Source: Lethocerus indicus (lineage: Eukaryota; Arthropoda; Insecta; Hemiptera; Belostomatidae). Taken from it: a DNA stretch of 64,000 bases. The stretch covers positions 5,045,204-5,109,203 of the forward strand of contig JACDQD010000009.1 of the NCBI GenBank assembly GCA_019843655.1, given 5' to 3'. Of the stretch, positions 61,406 to 64,000 are shown piece by piece (the stretch's first letter is position 1; each line of letters opens with the position of its first letter). Both the position numbers and the translations under genes were made by a program. The notes under the pieces are model-generated. The model had not been told where the DNA came from and made no database searches. It worked only from the letters and a program-made list of their open reading frames with translations.

Positions 61406-64000
61406 TTCATCAGTGTTGCAAACTTAGTCTCTGGACGAAATGAAGAAGCTGTCGAAAAAACTGTATTTTTCTACCATAATTTAATAGCTAATAACGAACT
61501 ATTACCAGTTGCACTTCCTATAAACTGATTCTAAAACCGATTCTGGAACTGCTGAGATTTACCCCGACGTAATTATTATCACAAGAAAATATTTTTTTAA
61601 CTATTGTAACAAATGATCCTCTAATATCCCAAGCAGGCCCTTGCTTTGAACTGCAAAAGAATTCAAATAGAAAACATCTAAATATACAACTATTTATTAG
61701 GCTGCCACCTCATTCTCCGCTGATGACAATTTTCACGCTAGGATGTTAATAAAACATTAGTGGAAAAAACATTTGAGTCCATATAAACTATTTCATTGGC
61801 AACTCACTGGAATTGAACTTTTTTAAAAGTAATTATTTGTTCCTAAGCGCTTCTTGGTATAACTACTTCTGTAGTCATTAAATTCGTTGTATATCAGTTT
61901 AATTGTTTAAAATTTTTTATATACGGCAATAAAACATATAATTTCCCCGAGTGGATATTTCTTATATATATTTTATTTCGGTTATGCTAGTTATATAGGA
62001 GACTTGGGGGACCGATTGAGCAACCGTCCGCGCCCCCCCCCCGTCATGCCGTGTAGTCCGAGACCTCTTAAAAGTCATTCCGTGTATTTGCCAAGATAAC
62101 GGTACGCTTTAGTTTCTCTCGAACCAGTAAGTCCGGAAAGGTGCGAACCGGACGGAGCCGGAGAAATTATGAAGTCGTGGTCGGGACCCCCTTGGAATCC
62201 CACAACACAAAGTATCCGCCTAACGATTCGAAAAATACAAATTTCAATTACTGGTTTTATGAATTCCGCTGTGCAAAGACAGCTGATATAGCGTGAAAGG
62301 GTAAGTTTGCCTAATTTGTAATGGGTATTTCTAATGCGATGCCATTCATCGATTTAATACGAGCTCCGTCCTTCGCCTGATTGAATATTCCTAGTAATGA
62401 AAGCCCCCCCACCTGGACCCATTTATCCATTAGGAGTCGATCGGTTAAATCCATTTTAATGATAGGCCCCAGTCGTCTAACAGAACGGCTCGCGGACAAC
62501 TTGTTATTTTCTGAACTTCTGGACTAATTCATCGCTCAGGGCTCGTTCTCAGTGGGTCTCTGAAGTGTCGCGCGAACTATCTTGATCTCTCGGCGGCCGG
62601 TCTACACTCGAGTTCCCCTCGAGGTGGACGGGATTTTTATCGTCCGGTTTATTGGAACGTGGGCACGAAAAAAAAGAGAGATTTTTTCGAGAAATAAATT
62701 TCACGCCGGTTAAAAATTATATGGCGCACATGACGAAGAGGCGAAATCCGGAAAACGGGAAAATTTTGTTAGACAAAAAGTTCGGTCATGAAGCGGAATA
62801 AATTCGTCAATTAACAACATTTTCCAACCCAAGTTTTACAACAAATTATAATAGTTTTAATATAGATTGTGAAGCGGTTGCGAGGGAATACCGGTCTAGG
62901 AAAACCGTCAGCGGTGGCCCCCTCTATCGGCCGACGGCCCAGACTCCTCCTCAAACCCAATTTTCCCAACCGAAGATTAGCCCGGTGGGTAACGAGGAAA
63001 ACCCTGGAGTTGGCTGCTATATCATTTTATCAGATCGAAAGGAGTATTTCGCCTAATTTTCCGAACGGGAAGAATGAAATGTTGGAATTGAATTAGAATT
63101 TGAACTGTTGTTTGCTCTCGACAGCACTTCTGAAATATGGCCAATTGTCGAGAACGTTCAGTTCCATCATAGGGCGATTGGGACATTTTTATAACAGAAA
63201 TGTTCCATTTAATTATAACCACGATTATGGTAGACTATAAATATCCTTATAAACTATAATAAACATTTCGTTGTAGCGTTTTCCCTTGTGGAGAACTATA
63301 TCATTCTCAAAATACAATGGTAGTCTGTTCACTTACACGTTACTGAACTCAGTTTACCCCTGTCTGTACAATTACAATATACAGCCTGAAAATACTTTTT
63401 AATGTAACTAATATGTGAAGTTAAATACTATTTTAAAAAAATCCTTTCCTCTTCAAAATTCACATTCCTAAGTCAAAGAATAATGAATACTCTTATGATG
63501 TGTACCGAACATAAATAAAACAACATTAAAATAAATTTTACATTTTGAATACTAATATTAGTTGAAAATATAGCCAACAAATTAATGTTACGAGCTTGCC
63601 AAAAATGAACAACGGGGTGTGTTATTTTATACAAGAGCGTGGGATCTTTAAATCAATTATATTCATGATTGAGTTCATTGGAACTGCAATTCATATTAAT
63701 GAAGTTTACCATTAGTCTTTTCCCAAGGGGAATAGACATGCTCCTATCGGACACGGTCTCGATAACACGGGTCTGTAATTCGTCGTGTCTATAAATCGGG
63801 CGACAGGTTCGAAAACGGATATGATTACTCGAGTTGTGGAGGGAGGTGGGGCTGAGGCCGGAAGCGAATTGTTTGTCGGTTAAAAAAGAAATGACTTCCT
63901 CCCGATAGTGAAAATACATCGAGGCGTTTTTCACTGTCCGTCGGTGGCTCACTCCCCACTGCAATGACAAATAGAGGCAATCCGAAGGGGGATTTTACGG
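61406..64000. other. Non-coding stretch to the right edge
   Basis: Mostly AT-rich. A C-run lies at 62.03 kb. No gene, RNA gene or transposon recognised. The frames at 62869-63096 and 63653-63970 show no family features. Confidence 0.5.

Noticed and set aside
60921..61427. 168-codon plus-strand open frame with a glutamine run
   Set aside because: Built from a C homopolymer, the CAA repeat and the twin hairpins; no domain recognised.
1..64000. CRISPR arrays, rRNA genes, operons, bacterial-type promoters
   Set aside because: No regularly spaced direct repeats, rRNA signatures or close-packed frames; the sequence character is eukaryotic.

Overview
This window looks like intergenic or intronic DNA from the nuclear genome of an invertebrate, most likely an arthropod and probably an insect. 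The signs are: no bacterial-style gene packing; no long reading frame with recognisable protein character on either strand; many long dinucleotide and trinucleotide microsatellites; CpG that does not look depleted; and remnants of element classes typical of invertebrate genomes (Penelope-type hammerhead ribozymes, a TTAA-flanked miniature element). The organism is inferred from these traits; no marker gene is present.

Coding content is sparse. The best coding signal is a 114-bp open block at 39507-39620 (+). It has an acceptor-like and a donor-like edge and a frame that ends in ALEI-G, which fits the start of motif I of an S-adenosylmethionine-dependent methyltransferase, possibly METTL7-like. 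Two weaker exon-like blocks on the same strand (5558-5628 and 43937-43994) are listed as tentative. Frames longer than 140 codons were checked and treated as products of microsatellites, GC-rich low-complexity DNA or overlapping frames. No rRNA, tRNA, CRISPR array or operon structure was recognised.

The most interesting content is a dispersed family of hammerhead-ribozyme-like motifs. Minus-strand copies at about 34.65 kb and 48.85 kb keep the CUGA-A-GA core, a GGC/GCC stem II, the GAAA box and a GGUC cleavage site. Degraded relatives lie at 26.55 kb (-), 27.79 kb (+), 60.57 kb (-), and as 5' halves at 43.2 kb (-) and 21.93 kb (+). Stem III is the self-complementary ACCGGU with no loop, as in the small Penelope-associated hammerheads reported to cleave as dimers. 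The 60.5-kb copy sits inside an inverted repeat, and a right arm of the same kind recurs at 42.5 kb without the ribozyme.

Other mobile DNA is a 501-bp element at 8973-9473 with CCCTTTCGCTGC termini and TTAA on both sides (a piggyBac-type miniature element), a possible 194-bp inverted-repeat element at 14.5-14.7 kb, and a short dispersed repeat near 4.1, 17.8 and probably 21.9 kb. Tandem arrays punctuate the rest: GA/CT tracts (2.86, 6.40, 34.0, 36.3 and 46.4 kb), GT/CA tracts (6.23, 25.03, 34.1 and 44.5 kb), TA tracts (12.9, 25.05, 36.74, 40.99 and 57.7 kb) and GGA/CTC tracts (11.6, 38.7 and 46.1 kb). The remaining single-copy-looking DNA alternates CGGCCG-like and AATTA-like words and could include regulatory elements, but nothing more specific can be supported from sequence alone.
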